Origin: Myxococcales bacterium
GTDB taxonomy: Bacteria; Myxococcota; UBA796; SXON01
Direction: 5' to 3'
Assembly: GCA_009692585.1 (NCBI GenBank)
Contig: SHYX01000001.1
Location: 1 to 64,000, forward strand
Length of the DNA stretch: 64,000 nt
The stretch's first letter is position 1. Each line of letters starts with the position of its first letter. The notes under the pieces were generated by a model that was given only the letters and a program-made list of their open reading frames with translations, searched no databases and had not been told where the DNA came from. Position numbers and translations under genes: made by a program. This document shows, piece after piece, positions 52,619-64,000 of this stretch.

Positions 52619-53169
52619 TCGAAGGTTCCCTCGCTCGCCGCTACGCCAAGGCCTTGCTCGCCCTGGGCCAGGAAGAAGGCAACGCCGACACGCTCGGCGA
52701 GCAGCTCGACGCCTTCGTGGCGTTCATCCAGCGCGACGACGGTCAGCTTCTCGGCGTCATGAGCCACCCCGGCCTGACCCCGTCCGAACGAAAGGCGGTG
52801 CTCGAGGCGCTGTTGCCGAAGTTGGGGCTGTTGCCGACCCTGGTGAGCTTCGTGCGCCTGGTGCTCGACAAGAACCGCTTCATCGCGCTGCCGGACATGG
52901 CGCGTGAGTACGGCGCTCTCGCCGACCTCGCCGCGGGTCGCGTGCGTGCCACGGTCACGACGTCCGTCGCGGCGTCGGCCAGCCTGAAGAAGCAGATCGC
53001 CGCCAGCCTCGCGGCCGCCACCGGCAAGCAGGTCGTCTTGGAGCTGAAGGTCGATCCTTCGCTGCTCGGCGGCATGGTTGCGCACGTGGGCAGCCGCGTG
53101 TACGACGCCTCCCTCCGCACTCGCCTGGACTCCCTCCAGGTCGCCCTCGCCACCACCGCACTTGGATAG
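52615..53169 (+). CDS. atpH: F1Fo ATP synthase subunit delta
   Basis: 184 aa from GTG 52615 (GTGA overlap with atpF stop). OSCP/delta fold: [14 protein letters not shown] at the N-terminus, [20 protein letters not shown] in the middle and the conserved end ([21 protein letters not shown]). Connects the stalk to the top of F1. Confidence 0.93.
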   Translation: MIEGSLARRYAKALLALGQEEGNADTLGEQLDAFVAFIQRDDGQLLGVMSHPGLTPSERKAVLEALLPKLGLLPTLVSFVRLVLDKNRFIALPDMAREYGALADLAAGRVRATVTTSVAASASLKKQIAASLAAATGKQVVLELKVDPSLLGGMVAHVGSRVYDASLRTRLDSLQVALATTALG

Positions 53170-53174
53170 ACTCA

Positions 53175-54701
<1,527 letters not shown>

Positions 54702-54710
54702 GGAGCCCGC

Positions 54711-57061
<2,351 letters not shown>

Positions 57062-57064
57062 GCC

Positions 57065-57319
57065 ATGTCGCTCAACGTTCGCATCGTCACGCCGCGGAAG
57101 ATTGCCTGGGAAGGAAAGGCGGAACTCGTGCGCGCGCCCGGTGAGCTGGGAGAATTCGCGGTCCTGCCCAAGCACATCGCGTACCTCACCACCCTGCGCC
57201 CCGGCGCGGTGGTGGTCGAGATCGGTGACGTCAAGACCCGCTACAACATCGGCGTGGGCTTCTGCGAAGCGGGCCCCGAACACGTCACGATCCTGACGGA
57301 GACCTGCGAGGAGGGGTAG
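57065..57319 (+). CDS. atpC: F1Fo ATP synthase subunit epsilon, short form
   Basis: 84 aa, 3 bp after atpD. It has only the N-terminal beta barrel (VRIVTPRKIAWEGKAELVRA, GELGEFAVLPKHIAYLTTL, GFCEAGPEHVTILTETC). The C-terminal two-helix domain (about 45-50 aa), which can block ATP hydrolysis in many bacteria, is absent because a stop follows directly. Short epsilons occur in some lineages, so this is likely natural. Confidence 0.92.
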   Translation: MSLNVRIVTPRKIAWEGKAELVRAPGELGEFAVLPKHIAYLTTLRPGAVVVEIGDVKTRYNIGVGFCEAGPEHVTILTETCEEG

Positions 57320-57346
57320 GAGGCGCTCGCGATCTCCCGGCGTGGG

Positions 57347-57550
57347 CCATGCCCCCAAATTTGCGACAGCAGGCGAGCCATGGGGGGTGATTTGCGACAC
57401 GAGGGCCTCAGGTGCGCCCCTCGGCGGAAGCTTGCCACGAGCGAAAGCGGATAATTTCACGCGACGAGGGGGCTGAGGCGCCGCCGAACGCAGCAATGTC
57501 GCAAATCGGGGGGCATGGCCCCGTGGGGTGTCGCATTTTCCGGGGCATGG
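57347..57550. repeat. Symmetrical inverted-repeat element (MITE/REP-like)
   Basis: Two units of 22-23 bp, beginning CCATG and ending TTTGCGACA, start at 57347 and 57378. Two inverted copies, beginning TGTCGC and ending GGGGCATGG, start at 57497 and 57528. The 31-bp step is the same on both sides. The arms 57347-57400 and 57497-57550 are therefore 54-bp imperfect inverted repeats around a 96-bp centre. It lies 27 bp after atpC and could also stop transcription. 57551-57748 shows nothing else. Confidence 0.65.
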
Positions 57551-57748
57551 CCCCCGGGCCCCGCGGGGCGCGTCCGCCAGGTTTCGGGGAGCGCGAGAGC
57601 GCGGGTTTCGCTCCGGGTAGACTCGGACGCTGCGCTTGAGTTCGTGGACGCGGCGGTGGCCCCCGGAGCGCGCACGGACGATCGAGGCGGCCGTCGACCA
57701 TGACTCCTATGACCAGAACAAGGATCCTACCTAAAAACATGGCTTCGT

Positions 57749-57853
57749 GGAACATTTTACGGCGTCTCTCTACGCCACCTGCCCCGGTATCTCGAAGAGT
57801 TCGTCTACCGCTTCAACCGGCGCCGCGTGGACCCCGACATCGGGGGGCGCTGA
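57749..57853 (+). pseudogene. C-terminal remnant of an IS1595-family transposase
   Basis: 34 codons in frame to TGA at 57851-57853 read GTFYGVSLRHLPRYLEEF then VYRFNRRR. This is the characteristic end of IS1595 (ISXO2-like) transposases (G-x-Y-x-x-V-S-x-x-H-L-x-R-Y-x-x-E-F-x-F-R-x-N-R-R). The rest of the gene is not present upstream. The following 57854-58028 has no gene that I can support. Confidence 0.8.
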
Positions 57854-58028
57854 GCCACGCGTTTGCGTGATGGCGGTCCTCTGCGCCGCCAGCTGCACGC
57901 CAGCGCTCCCCTGGACTCGGCTGAGCCATGTGCATACGCATTGAGGCCTCACCCTACCCGTTGTGTCCGCCGCCGGAGGAGCCAGGCGATGGCTGTGACA
58001 CCCAGCCGTCGCCGGGCCGTCAACCCCC

Positions 58029-59756
58029 TCAGTTACAACTAAGGCTGCTGCCGAAGTCGGTGCACGTGACGGTGCCCGCCCGTTCAACCTGGACCACGCC
58101 TTGCTTGGCGTCCTTGCCGCCCGTCTTCACGCGGCAGGTCGTGACGCCGGCAAAGCTCATGGTCGTGCCGCTGACGAACTCCGCCGACTGACCGTCGCCG
58201 CACTGGATCTTGCCCTCTTTCCCGGTCACGCTGAACTTGACAGAGAACGGGCCTGATGCCGGCGGCGGCGCTTCGACGGGGGCCGGCTTCGCCGCGGGGG
58301 CTGGCTTGGCGGCGGGCGCGGGTTTTGGGGCGGGCCTGGCAGCGGGGGCTGGCTTCGATGCGGGCTTGGCAGCAGGGGCCGGCGCCGCCGCCCGCTTCGG
58401 CGCCGGCTTGGAAGCGACGGTTGCCTCGGGTTTCGCGACAGGTTCCGGCGCGGCGACCGACGTGGGCGCGGTCGGGGCCACGACGGGCTCCGTGATGCCG
58501 GCCGGCGCGACGATGGGCGCGGTCTCTTTCGCGGGCTCACCCTTGCGCGCCATGAGAAACCAACCCCCTCCAACCACGGCGAGGATGCCGCCGCACAGGA
58601 GCACGAGGAACACGCCACCCACCATCATTCCCGTCATGCCGGATTTCGCCGGCGGGTCGGCAAAGGGGTCGTCATCCAGCGTCGAGCGGCGGACCGTGGT
58701 CGGGCGGGGAGCCTCGGTGGGCCGCCGCGGCTCGGGTGCGGGTCGCGGCGGCTCGAAGACGGGCGCGCGGCTCGGCTCGGGCGCCGATCGCGGCGGCTCC
58801 GGCGCCGTTCGTGGCGGCTCGAAGCTTGGCGGTCGCGGCGGCTCGGCGGGGAGCCGCGGAGGGGGTGGCGGCGTCAGGGGCTGGTGGGCCACGGGCGCGG
58901 GCAACGACGCCGACGCCGACGGACGGCGGGGCGGTGCCGCGACCTCGTGGGCTTCGTCGTCTTCTTCGGCGAGCATCTGGGCGATCTTCTCGCGGCTCCA
59001 GAACGAGGTGTTCTCGCCCTTGCTGGCCGGCGCCTGGCGGACCCCGCCGCGCGCCATCGGCGCCGCGATGCTGGTGGGCCCGCCCAGCACCTCGCGCTGG
59101 ATGCTCGGCATCGCCGCAGGGACGGGCGCCGCATTTCCACGCCGCTCGCGCAGCCCGGCCGCCCAGGCCACCAGCCCATCCCCCGCAATCTGCGCCGCGA
59201 CCGAGGCGAGCACATTCGCCGCGTCGAGGGGCAGGGGACGTTCGCTCGCCGTCCACGCCAGGATGTTGCACAGGAATTTTCGGACGTCCTCGAGCCACCG
59301 CTTGCCCTTGGCCTCGGCGAAGTCCATGGACAGGACCCGGTCGATGACCGCGTCGTCGTGGCCGTCCGCTTCGGGGGGCAGGTCGCCGAAGGGCGCCTCA
59401 GACAGCACGCTGTGGAGGACCACGCCGAGTCCGTACATGTCCGTCGTGGTGACGTCCGTGCGACCGTGCGGCTCCCGCGTGGTGCGGCGGGGAACCCCCC
59501 AGCCGTCGATGGACACATTGCCGTGTTGATCGACCGTGACCGACGCCGGACGGAGGTCACCGTGGACCGAACGGTCCTCCTCGGCGATGCAGAGGATGTC
59601 GGCCAGGGCCGCGCCCAGCTCCATCGCCGCTCGGAGGCCGGGACGTTGCCGCTCCAAGAGCGCGTCGAGCGAGAATCCGGTCGAGTCGCCTTCCTGGGCA
59701 AGCACCTGCCCCAGGTCGCCCGCTTCGCGCGTGTAGTGGAATCCGGGCGACTGCAT
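58029..59756 (-). CDS. Pseudokinase with Pro/Ala-rich region and secreted tail
   Basis: 575 aa from ATG 59756. Kinase-like C-lobe without catalysis: SVHGDLRPASVTVDQHGN keeps an H-G-D-L loop, but the DFG is DGWG; TDMYGLGVVLHSVLSEAPFG follows. The N-lobe glycine loop and Lys are missing. A Pro/Ala/Arg linker rich in EPP blocks leads to one membrane helix (MMVGGVFLVLLCGGILAVVG), a (P-A-A-K-P-A) repeat stretch like a wall-spanning rod, and a small Cys-containing end domain (GKIQCGDGQSAEF, TTCRVKTGG, TVTCTDFG). Layout parallels the kinase at 34137-35948. Confidence 0.75.
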   Translation of the reverse strand: MQSPGFHYTREAGDLGQVLAQEGDSTGFSLDALLERQRPGLRAAMELGAALADILCIAEEDRSVHGDLRPASVTVDQHGNVSIDGWGVPRRTTREPHGRTDVTTTDMYGLGVVLHSVLSEAPFGDLPPEADGHDDAVIDRVLSMDFAEAKGKRWLEDVRKFLCNILAWTASERPLPLDAANVLASVAAQIAGDGLVAWAAGLRERRGNAAPVPAAMPSIQREVLGGPTSIAAPMARGGVRQAPASKGENTSFWSREKIAQMLAEEDDEAHEVAAPPRRPSASASLPAPVAHQPLTPPPPPRLPAEPPRPPSFEPPRTAPEPPRSAPEPSRAPVFEPPRPAPEPRRPTEAPRPTTVRRSTLDDDPFADPPAKSGMTGMMVGGVFLVLLCGGILAVVGGGWFLMARKGEPAKETAPIVAPAGITEPVVAPTAPTSVAAPEPVAKPEATVASKPAPKRAAAPAPAAKPASKPAPAARPAPKPAPAAKPAPAAKPAPVEAPPPASGPFSVKFSVTGKEGKIQCGDGQSAEFVSGTTMSFAGVTTCRVKTGGKDAKQGVVQVERAGTVTCTDFGSSLSCN

Positions 59757-60000
59757 CGCCGGGGTTGCTAACCCAGTGGCGGGCGGAAAGGCTTGACGGC
59801 TGGTGGACCGGGCGACGTGGGGCGGAGGGCACTCAGGCGCTGCCATGAATTAATTTCGCGTTCGACGTTGCGCGGGAGAGAGAGAGTACGCACGATGCTA
59901 ATTTGGATTTTTCATGCCGCGTAAGGGATTTTCTTCGTATCGCAACGTCCACACCCGTGCGTCCGCGGCCAGCCAGGACGCCCGGTTCTTCCCCGCTGAC

Positions 60001-60311
60001 GGGCCGGCGCGCTCGTCCAACGCGGTGAGGTCGTACACGTCGGGCTCGACGTGTACGACCTCACCGCCGACCTGCTGGTCACTCCGGCTTTCCAGGAGTC
60101 GGACGACCCGGAGAACTGGCCGACCGCCAGCGGGCGGGTGTTCGAGAGTGAAGACGGTCCCTGGCTCGTCTACATCGGCTCTGGCGGCAGCGACCTGCTT
60201 CAGTGGCGCCCCGACGTCACCGGGGATGGGGTCCTCGACCTCTTTGTGAACAGCTACACCAACTCCGCGAAGATGCTCATCTTCTCGGGGGCGAGTCTGT
60301 TCCCGCCGTAG
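60001..60311 (+). pseudogene. FG-GAP repeat protein fragment
   Basis: The frame is open from 60001 to TAG 60311, with the first GTG at 60051 inside the hairpin. The sequence GPWLVYIGSGGSDLLQW then PDVTGDGVLDLFVNS and KMLIFSGASL is one to two FG-GAP/VCBS-type beta-propeller blades (D-x-x-G-D-G-x-x-D-L), normally part of a much longer secreted protein. There is no signal peptide and no upstream remainder, so it is taken as a relic. The end overlaps the convergent WD40-like gene by 35 bp. Confidence 0.65.
60022..60067. repeat. Perfect 21-bp inverted repeat with 4-nt loop
   Basis: The left arm 60022-60042 (GCGGTGAGGTCG... to ...ACGTCG) and the right arm 60047-60067 are exact reverse complements with GGCT between them. 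Such a stem would be very stable. It lies at the 5' edge of an FG-GAP gene fragment. The gap 59757-60021 holds an AT-richer stretch (59840-59940) that may contain the pseudokinase promoter, but I see no gene in it. Confidence 0.8.
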
Positions 60312-61191
60312 CCGTCTTCGCGCCCGTTCGGTACGCCCACAGCCGGCAGTTGTCGCCCACGGTTGCCAGCCACCGTCCGCGCGTGGAGAAGGAGATCGCG
60401 GTGACGGCCGCGCCGTGTGCCTCGACCCGCGCGGGGCGCCCCCTTAGCGCTGGCGGGGCAAACACATCCGCCAGGGCCACCAGCCCCCCCCGCGTTCCCA
60501 ACGCAAGAGTACGGCCATCGTGACAAAGGGCGGCGGCGGCGGTGTCCAGGAGGCGGATCGTCTGCGGCTGCCCGTCCTTCCACACGGTCGCGCCGCCTTC
60601 CACGACCCCGACCACCCAGCCACCCGGTGCAAATCGGAGGGTGTGGTTGGTGCTCGGCCCCGGTGGAAGTGGGCTTCCCAGCGGCATCACGGAGAGGCCC
60701 TCCGCGACGCTCTTGGCCAATACCGGGGCACCGTCGCGACAACCTAACGCTGCCCCGTCGGGCACGCTGACCTCGCGGTCGAAGCTGGCGCCCGTGTACA
60801 ACCGCACCCGCCGCCCCTCGGCCGCTTCGCCGATCACCGCGATCTGTTGTTCACAGACGCGCAGCCCGGACTCGCCGCGCAGCCCGGTGTCGATGTCGAT
60901 GACCGACCCCGAGGCGTCGCGAAGCACAAGCCGACCGTCTGCGGCGAGGACGGCGACGCCATCCCCCCAGTTGGCGAGGTGTACAGGCTCGGCCGGGCCA
61001 TCGAAGACCGTCCGCGTCCCGAAGGACGGCTCGACCGCCAGCACTCGCCCCGAACGGAGCGCCAGCAGCAGCACTTCTTTGCGTGGCACCCAGGACAGCG
61101 CTCGCGGCTCCTCGGCCGGGACCGAGAGCACCGACTCGAGGGCGCGCTCGGCATGTTGGAAGTGGGCGTCCCGGACACGCTCGTCGCTCAC
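60277..61191 (-). CDS. WD40/beta-propeller-like protein
   Basis: 304 aa from GTG 61191, overlapping the purF stop by 4 bp. Repeating blades of about 40 aa: VLLLALRSGRVLAVEPSFG, VAVLAADGRLVLRDASG, ALCHDGRTLALGTRGG. The last blade is the clearest WD40 match (EAHGAAVTAISFSTRGRW, LATVGDNCRLWAY). No signal peptide, so cytosolic. Propellers of this type serve as protein docking platforms. No purine-related role is known to me; coupling to purF may be only positional. Confidence 0.75.
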   Translation of the reverse strand: MSDERVRDAHFQHAERALESVLSVPAEEPRALSWVPRKEVLLLALRSGRVLAVEPSFGTRTVFDGPAEPVHLANWGDGVAVLAADGRLVLRDASGSVIDIDTGLRGESGLRVCEQQIAVIGEAAEGRRVRLYTGASFDREVSVPDGAALGCRDGAPVLAKSVAEGLSVMPLGSPLPPGPSTNHTLRFAPGGWVVGVVEGGATVWKDGQPQTIRLLDTAAAALCHDGRTLALGTRGGLVALADVFAPPALRGRPARVEAHGAAVTAISFSTRGRWLATVGDNCRLWAYRTGAKTATAGTDSPPRR

Positions 61192-62597
61192 GCAGAGACG
61201 CCGCGGCGGTCGGCGACGATCGCCGCCTCCTCGTCCGCGCTCACGGGGATGGGGTAGACGCCGTCGAAACACGCCATGCACGCCGGCGTCTTCGCGGTGG
61301 CGCGCAGGCCGTCGATGGTCAGAAAGGTGACGCTGTCCACGCCGAAGGTGCGGGCCCAGTCGGCCTCGGGCACCCGGGCCGCTACCAGATCGTCCCTCGA
61401 CGGCATGTCGATGCCGTAGAAGCATGGGTTCTTCACCGGAGGCGAGAAGATGGCGAGGTGGACCTCCTTGGGCTTCACGGACCGCACCAGTTCGGCCAAT
61501 CGTCTCACAGTTGTGCCGCGCACCACGCTGTCATCAACCAGAATTATCCGCTTTCCTTCTAGGATTTCTGGGATCGGATTCAGCTTGAGTCGCAAGGCGG
61601 ACTGGCGCATCCGCGCGTCCGGCATGATGAAGGTTCGGCCGCTGTACCGGTTCTTGATGAATCCCTCGCGGAAGGGAAGCCCGAGCGTCTCGGCCATGGC
61701 CTGCGCGGCCGGCCGCGAGGTGTCGGGAACCGGGACCACCACGTCGGCTTCGATGCCCTTGGCGCGCCACTCCTCGCCCAGCCGGCGCCCGAGGTCCCAG
61801 CGCACCTGGAAGATCCGGCCGTCCTCCATCTTGCTGTCGGGACGGGCAAAGTAGATGCGCTCGAAGATGCAGCGGTGCGGCTGCGGGGTGCGCAGCGTCT
61901 CGACGCGGGCGGGTTCCCCGGGGCGGAGCAGCATCACCGAGCCAGGCGGGATCTCCCCGATCACGTCGAAGCCGAGTGCGTCGAGCGCCACCGACTCGCT
62001 GGCCACCGCCCACGCGCCCAGCCCGTTCTGCCCGTACACTCCAGGCCGGACGCCGAACGGATCTCGGAACGCGATGAGCGTGTCTTTGCCCTCGACCTCA
62101 CAAAGCGCCACGCAGGTGTACGCGCCGCGGACCTGTTCGAAGACGTCGCGCACCGCGTCCTTGACGTGCTCCAGGCCGCTGCCGTGTAGCCCCTCGGCGA
62201 AGACCAGCATGATCGGCTCTACATCGCATTGCGATTGCACACGGACACCCCGGCGACGCAGCCACGACTCCAACTGCGGAGCGTTGGTCACGTTGCCGTT
62301 GTGGGCCATGAGCACGCCGGGACGGCGGGTGTGGAAGGGTTGGGTGTCGTCGCGCACGCCGGCGCCCACTGTCGGGTACCGAACGTGACCGATGGCCGCC
62401 GTCCCAGGCAAGGACGCCAGGGTGCCCATGCCGAAGACCTGGGTGACCATGCCGAGGTCCTTGAACACGTGCACACGGCCCTCGTGGACCGTGCCGATGC
62501 CACAGGCGTCCTGGCCGCGGTGTTGCAGCGCCTGCAACGCCATCGCCGCCCCCGTCGCCGCGTTTTCCAAGCCGATCAGGCCAACAAAGCCACACAT
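61188..62597 (-). CDS. purF: Amidophosphoribosyltransferase
   Basis: 469 aa. First step of purine synthesis: PRPP plus glutamine to phosphoribosylamine. Cys2 is the glutaminase nucleophile directly after Met (MCGFVGLIG), so there is no propeptide. HRGQDACGIG, PRPP loop RIILVDDSVVRGTT. Cys in PHRCIFERIYFARPDS, NPCFYGID and ACMACFDG matches the four ligands of the [4Fe-4S] cluster in the Bacillus-type enzyme. Complete. Confidence 0.96.
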   Translation of the reverse strand: MCGFVGLIGLENAATGAAMALQALQHRGQDACGIGTVHEGRVHVFKDLGMVTQVFGMGTLASLPGTAAIGHVRYPTVGAGVRDDTQPFHTRRPGVLMAHNGNVTNAPQLESWLRRRGVRVQSQCDVEPIMLVFAEGLHGSGLEHVKDAVRDVFEQVRGAYTCVALCEVEGKDTLIAFRDPFGVRPGVYGQNGLGAWAVASESVALDALGFDVIGEIPPGSVMLLRPGEPARVETLRTPQPHRCIFERIYFARPDSKMEDGRIFQVRWDLGRRLGEEWRAKGIEADVVVPVPDTSRPAAQAMAETLGLPFREGFIKNRYSGRTFIMPDARMRQSALRLKLNPIPEILEGKRIILVDDSVVRGTTVRRLAELVRSVKPKEVHLAIFSPPVKNPCFYGIDMPSRDDLVAARVPEADWARTFGVDSVTFLTIDGLRATAKTPACMACFDGVYPIPVSADEEAAIVADRRGVSA

Positions 62598-63167
62598 TCA
62601 GCGCTCCAGGAGCTTGATGAGGAGCTCCGCCTGGTATCGAGCATCGTAATCGGCACGGTGTTTGAGAGACAGATCCTCGGCCGGCAGGTTCAGGCGCTCG
62701 GCCAGGACCTCCTTGCTGCTGTCGAACCAATGGATGCCGAGCACCCCGGTGGCCAGGGCCTTGGTGTCGAGCGCCTTGTACCCGTAGGGATTGAGCAGGT
62801 CTTCGGCCGCATAGCACCAAGCGACGAACGACCAGTCAAAGGGGGCGTTGTGGCCGACGAACACCGGTTTGGTGCCGGGGCAGGTGTGGAGCCGGGTCCA
62901 CGCGCTCAGCGACAAAAGTGCCTCGCGTCGCACCACTCCGTCACGGCGCAGTGTCGCGATGTCGAGCCCGTTGACCTTCATCGCGCCCGGGTCGACCCGC
63001 GGTGCTTCCGGGCGAAGCTCGACGTAGAACGTCGCCCCGAGCTGGAGCCTCCCCGCGTCGTCGGGTGCGACGACGACCGCGCCCAACGAGATCATGTCGT
63101 ACAAGGCGGGCACCGGTCCCGAGCACTCGATGTCGATACAGAAGTAGGTCGCCCGGGTCTCGGCCAT
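62598..63167 (-). CDS. DEDDh-family 3'-5' exonuclease
   Basis: 189 aa from ATG 63167. DnaQ-like fold: exo I YFCIDIECSG (D-x-E), exo II FVGHNAPFDWSFV, exo III HRADYDARYQAEL (H-x-x-x-x-D). The size and the lack of other domains fit RNase T / oligoribonuclease-like single-domain exonucleases, which trim RNA or DNA ends. It ends one base before the purF start. Confidence 0.88.
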   Translation of the reverse strand: MAETRATYFCIDIECSGPVPALYDMISLGAVVVAPDDAGRLQLGATFYVELRPEAPRVDPGAMKVNGLDIATLRRDGVVRREALLSLSAWTRLHTCPGTKPVFVGHNAPFDWSFVAWCYAAEDLLNPYGYKALDTKALATGVLGIHWFDSSKEVLAERLNLPAEDLSLKHRADYDARYQAELLIKLLER

Positions 63168-63245
63168 GGCCCCGCGGCTAACACTGAATCGAAGGGGGGG
63201 AACCCCTTCGCGGTTCCCCGCTCCGCTATTGGATAGAGGGTCCGC

Positions 63246-64000
63246 ATGCGGCTGTGGACCGGCCTTCTCGTCGCGATCGGACTGGCGCCGAGCGCACTGG
63301 CGCTCGCCGTGTTTGTCGGGCTGGGCGCGGTACGGTCGCTGTCGCCTGTCCAGATTGCCCTGGCGGCGTGCGGATTGGTGGTCCTCCCCATCGCTGGGAT
63401 GGTGCTGGCGGCGGGTCGGCAGCCCTGGTCCGTGGGCGCGGCAATGGTGCTCTGGCCGCTGGCGCTCTCCGTGATCCTGCCGGGGTATTTTCCGGGCGAG
63501 ATCCGCGGGGCGCTCGGAGTCGGCCTCGGCATCCTGGCGTCGTTCGGCGGCGCGGAGTTCACCGCGGAGGCAGCTCGTTTCGGTCGTGACCTGGAGCTTC
63601 CGGAGTCCGACGGGAGCGCACCGCTGCCCGAAGCCGAGCGGGCCACGCATCCGTGCAGGTCGGTCGCGACGGCGCTGGCGTCGGATCAGGTGGCGCTGCC
63701 CTACGAGGGTCAGGGCCACAGCATGGCGGTGCCGGTTCAATTCGGCGAGACTGAGCTGACCATGCTCTTCGACACCGGCGCGACCGTGACCACGCTCAGC
63801 CAGCGCGGGCTCGCCCGGTTGGGGATCACGGTTCCCCGGGACGCCCCGGAGATCACGCTCCGCACGGCCAACGGGGAGCGGACCACCCGGCTGGTGCTGG
63901 TGCCTCGGGTCTGGGTGGGCGGCCTCCCTGTCGACGGCGTCACCGTCGGGGTGTGCGACGAGTGTGAGGATGACAAGACGGCAGGGCTGTTGGGGCTCAA
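63246..64000 (+). CDS. Membrane-anchored retropepsin-like aspartic protease (partial)
   Basis: Starts at ATG 63246; 251 codons and still open at the window end. Three to four N-terminal helices (TGLLVAIGLAPSALALAVFVG, LAACGLVVLPIAGMVLA, WPLALSVILPG), a linker, then a retropepsin domain: LTMLFDTGATVTTLSQRGL with the DTG catalytic Asp, RTANGERTTRLVLVPRVWVG, and the window-end segment KTAGLLGLN, matching the family's G-L-L-G motif. These act as dimers; bacterial members are mostly uncharacterised periplasmic proteases. Confidence 0.85.
   Translation, partial: MRLWTGLLVAIGLAPSALALAVFVGLGAVRSLSPVQIALAACGLVVLPIAGMVLAAGRQPWSVGAAMVLWPLALSVILPGYFPGEIRGALGVGLGILASFGGAEFTAEAARFGRDLELPESDGSAPLPEAERATHPCRSVATALASDQVALPYEGQGHSMAVPVQFGETELTMLFDTGATVTTLSQRGLARLGITVPRDAPEITLRTANGERTTRLVLVPRVWVGGLPVDGVTVGVCDECEDDKTAGLLGL

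Noticed and set aside
59898..60038. 46-codon minus-strand frame ending before the hairpin
   Set aside because: Reads smoothly but arises partly from the hairpin symmetry; too short and without a ribosome site to call as a gene.

Overview
The window is GC-rich (roughly 65-70 %), densely coded on both strands, uses many GTG starts, and links genes through 1-4 bp stop/start overlaps. It carries at least three Ser/Thr kinase or pseudokinase genes, outer-envelope lipoproteins with Asp/Thr/Ser-rich linkers (runs such as DTGDTGD), a MopE-like Asp-rich motif, and a split-stalk F1 ATP synthase operon (b', b, delta, alpha, gamma, beta, epsilon). Together these suggest a Gram-negative bacterium of the Myxococcota / former Deltaproteobacteria type, probably an uncultured lineage. 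This is inference from gene style, not from a marker gene. I see no rRNA, tRNA or CRISPR array.

1-5.0 kb is an accessory region: a small zinc-finger protein (cut by the window edge), an Mrr-like nuclease, two small unknown proteins, helically phased 21-22 bp repeats, a perfect 24-bp palindrome, and a large serine recombinase whose 3' end runs antisense into the 3' end of a host lipoprotein gene. This looks like the right end of an integrated element.

4.8-18.7 kb: a beta-helix lipoprotein, msrA, a dihydropyrimidinase, a lipoprotein, then a long leftward gene train. In transcription order this is a 1321-aa kinase/cyclase-like/ATPase/TPR sensor, a membrane class III cyclase, a class I isoprenoid-synthase-like enzyme, a 77-aa NHLP/Nif11-like (RiPP precursor-like) protein, a PqqD-domain site-2 protease, and a GT-C-like membrane protein. 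The last four sit within 22 bp of each other and form the best candidate for an undescribed system.

18.7-32.9 kb is mostly housekeeping: lon, an SDR, lnt, a 3D-domain/MltA-like protein, an Rsm22-like methyltransferase, an ISAs1 remnant, a lipid acyltransferase with an epimerase, a thioredoxin-like lipoprotein, ettA, and a membrane protein with a decayed EEP-like domain.

32.9-40.7 kb (leftward) is an envelope signalling cluster: a tandem ubiquitin-like pseudokinase, an FHA-TM-lytic-transglycosylase, a TM protein, an active-looking Ser/Thr kinase, and a TPR/ADKAA-repeat protein. 40.8-51.4 kb has an RRM protein, priA, several multi-spanning membrane proteins with short Ig-like partners, an SGNH hydrolase, a GH16 lipoprotein and a methyltransferase.

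51.5-57.3 kb is the ATP synthase operon without a or c subunits. It is followed by a symmetrical inverted-repeat element and an IS1595 transposase remnant. 58-64 kb holds a pseudokinase, an FG-GAP fragment next to a perfect 21-bp hairpin, a WD40-like protein, purF, a DEDDh exonuclease and a retropepsin-like membrane protease cut by the window end.
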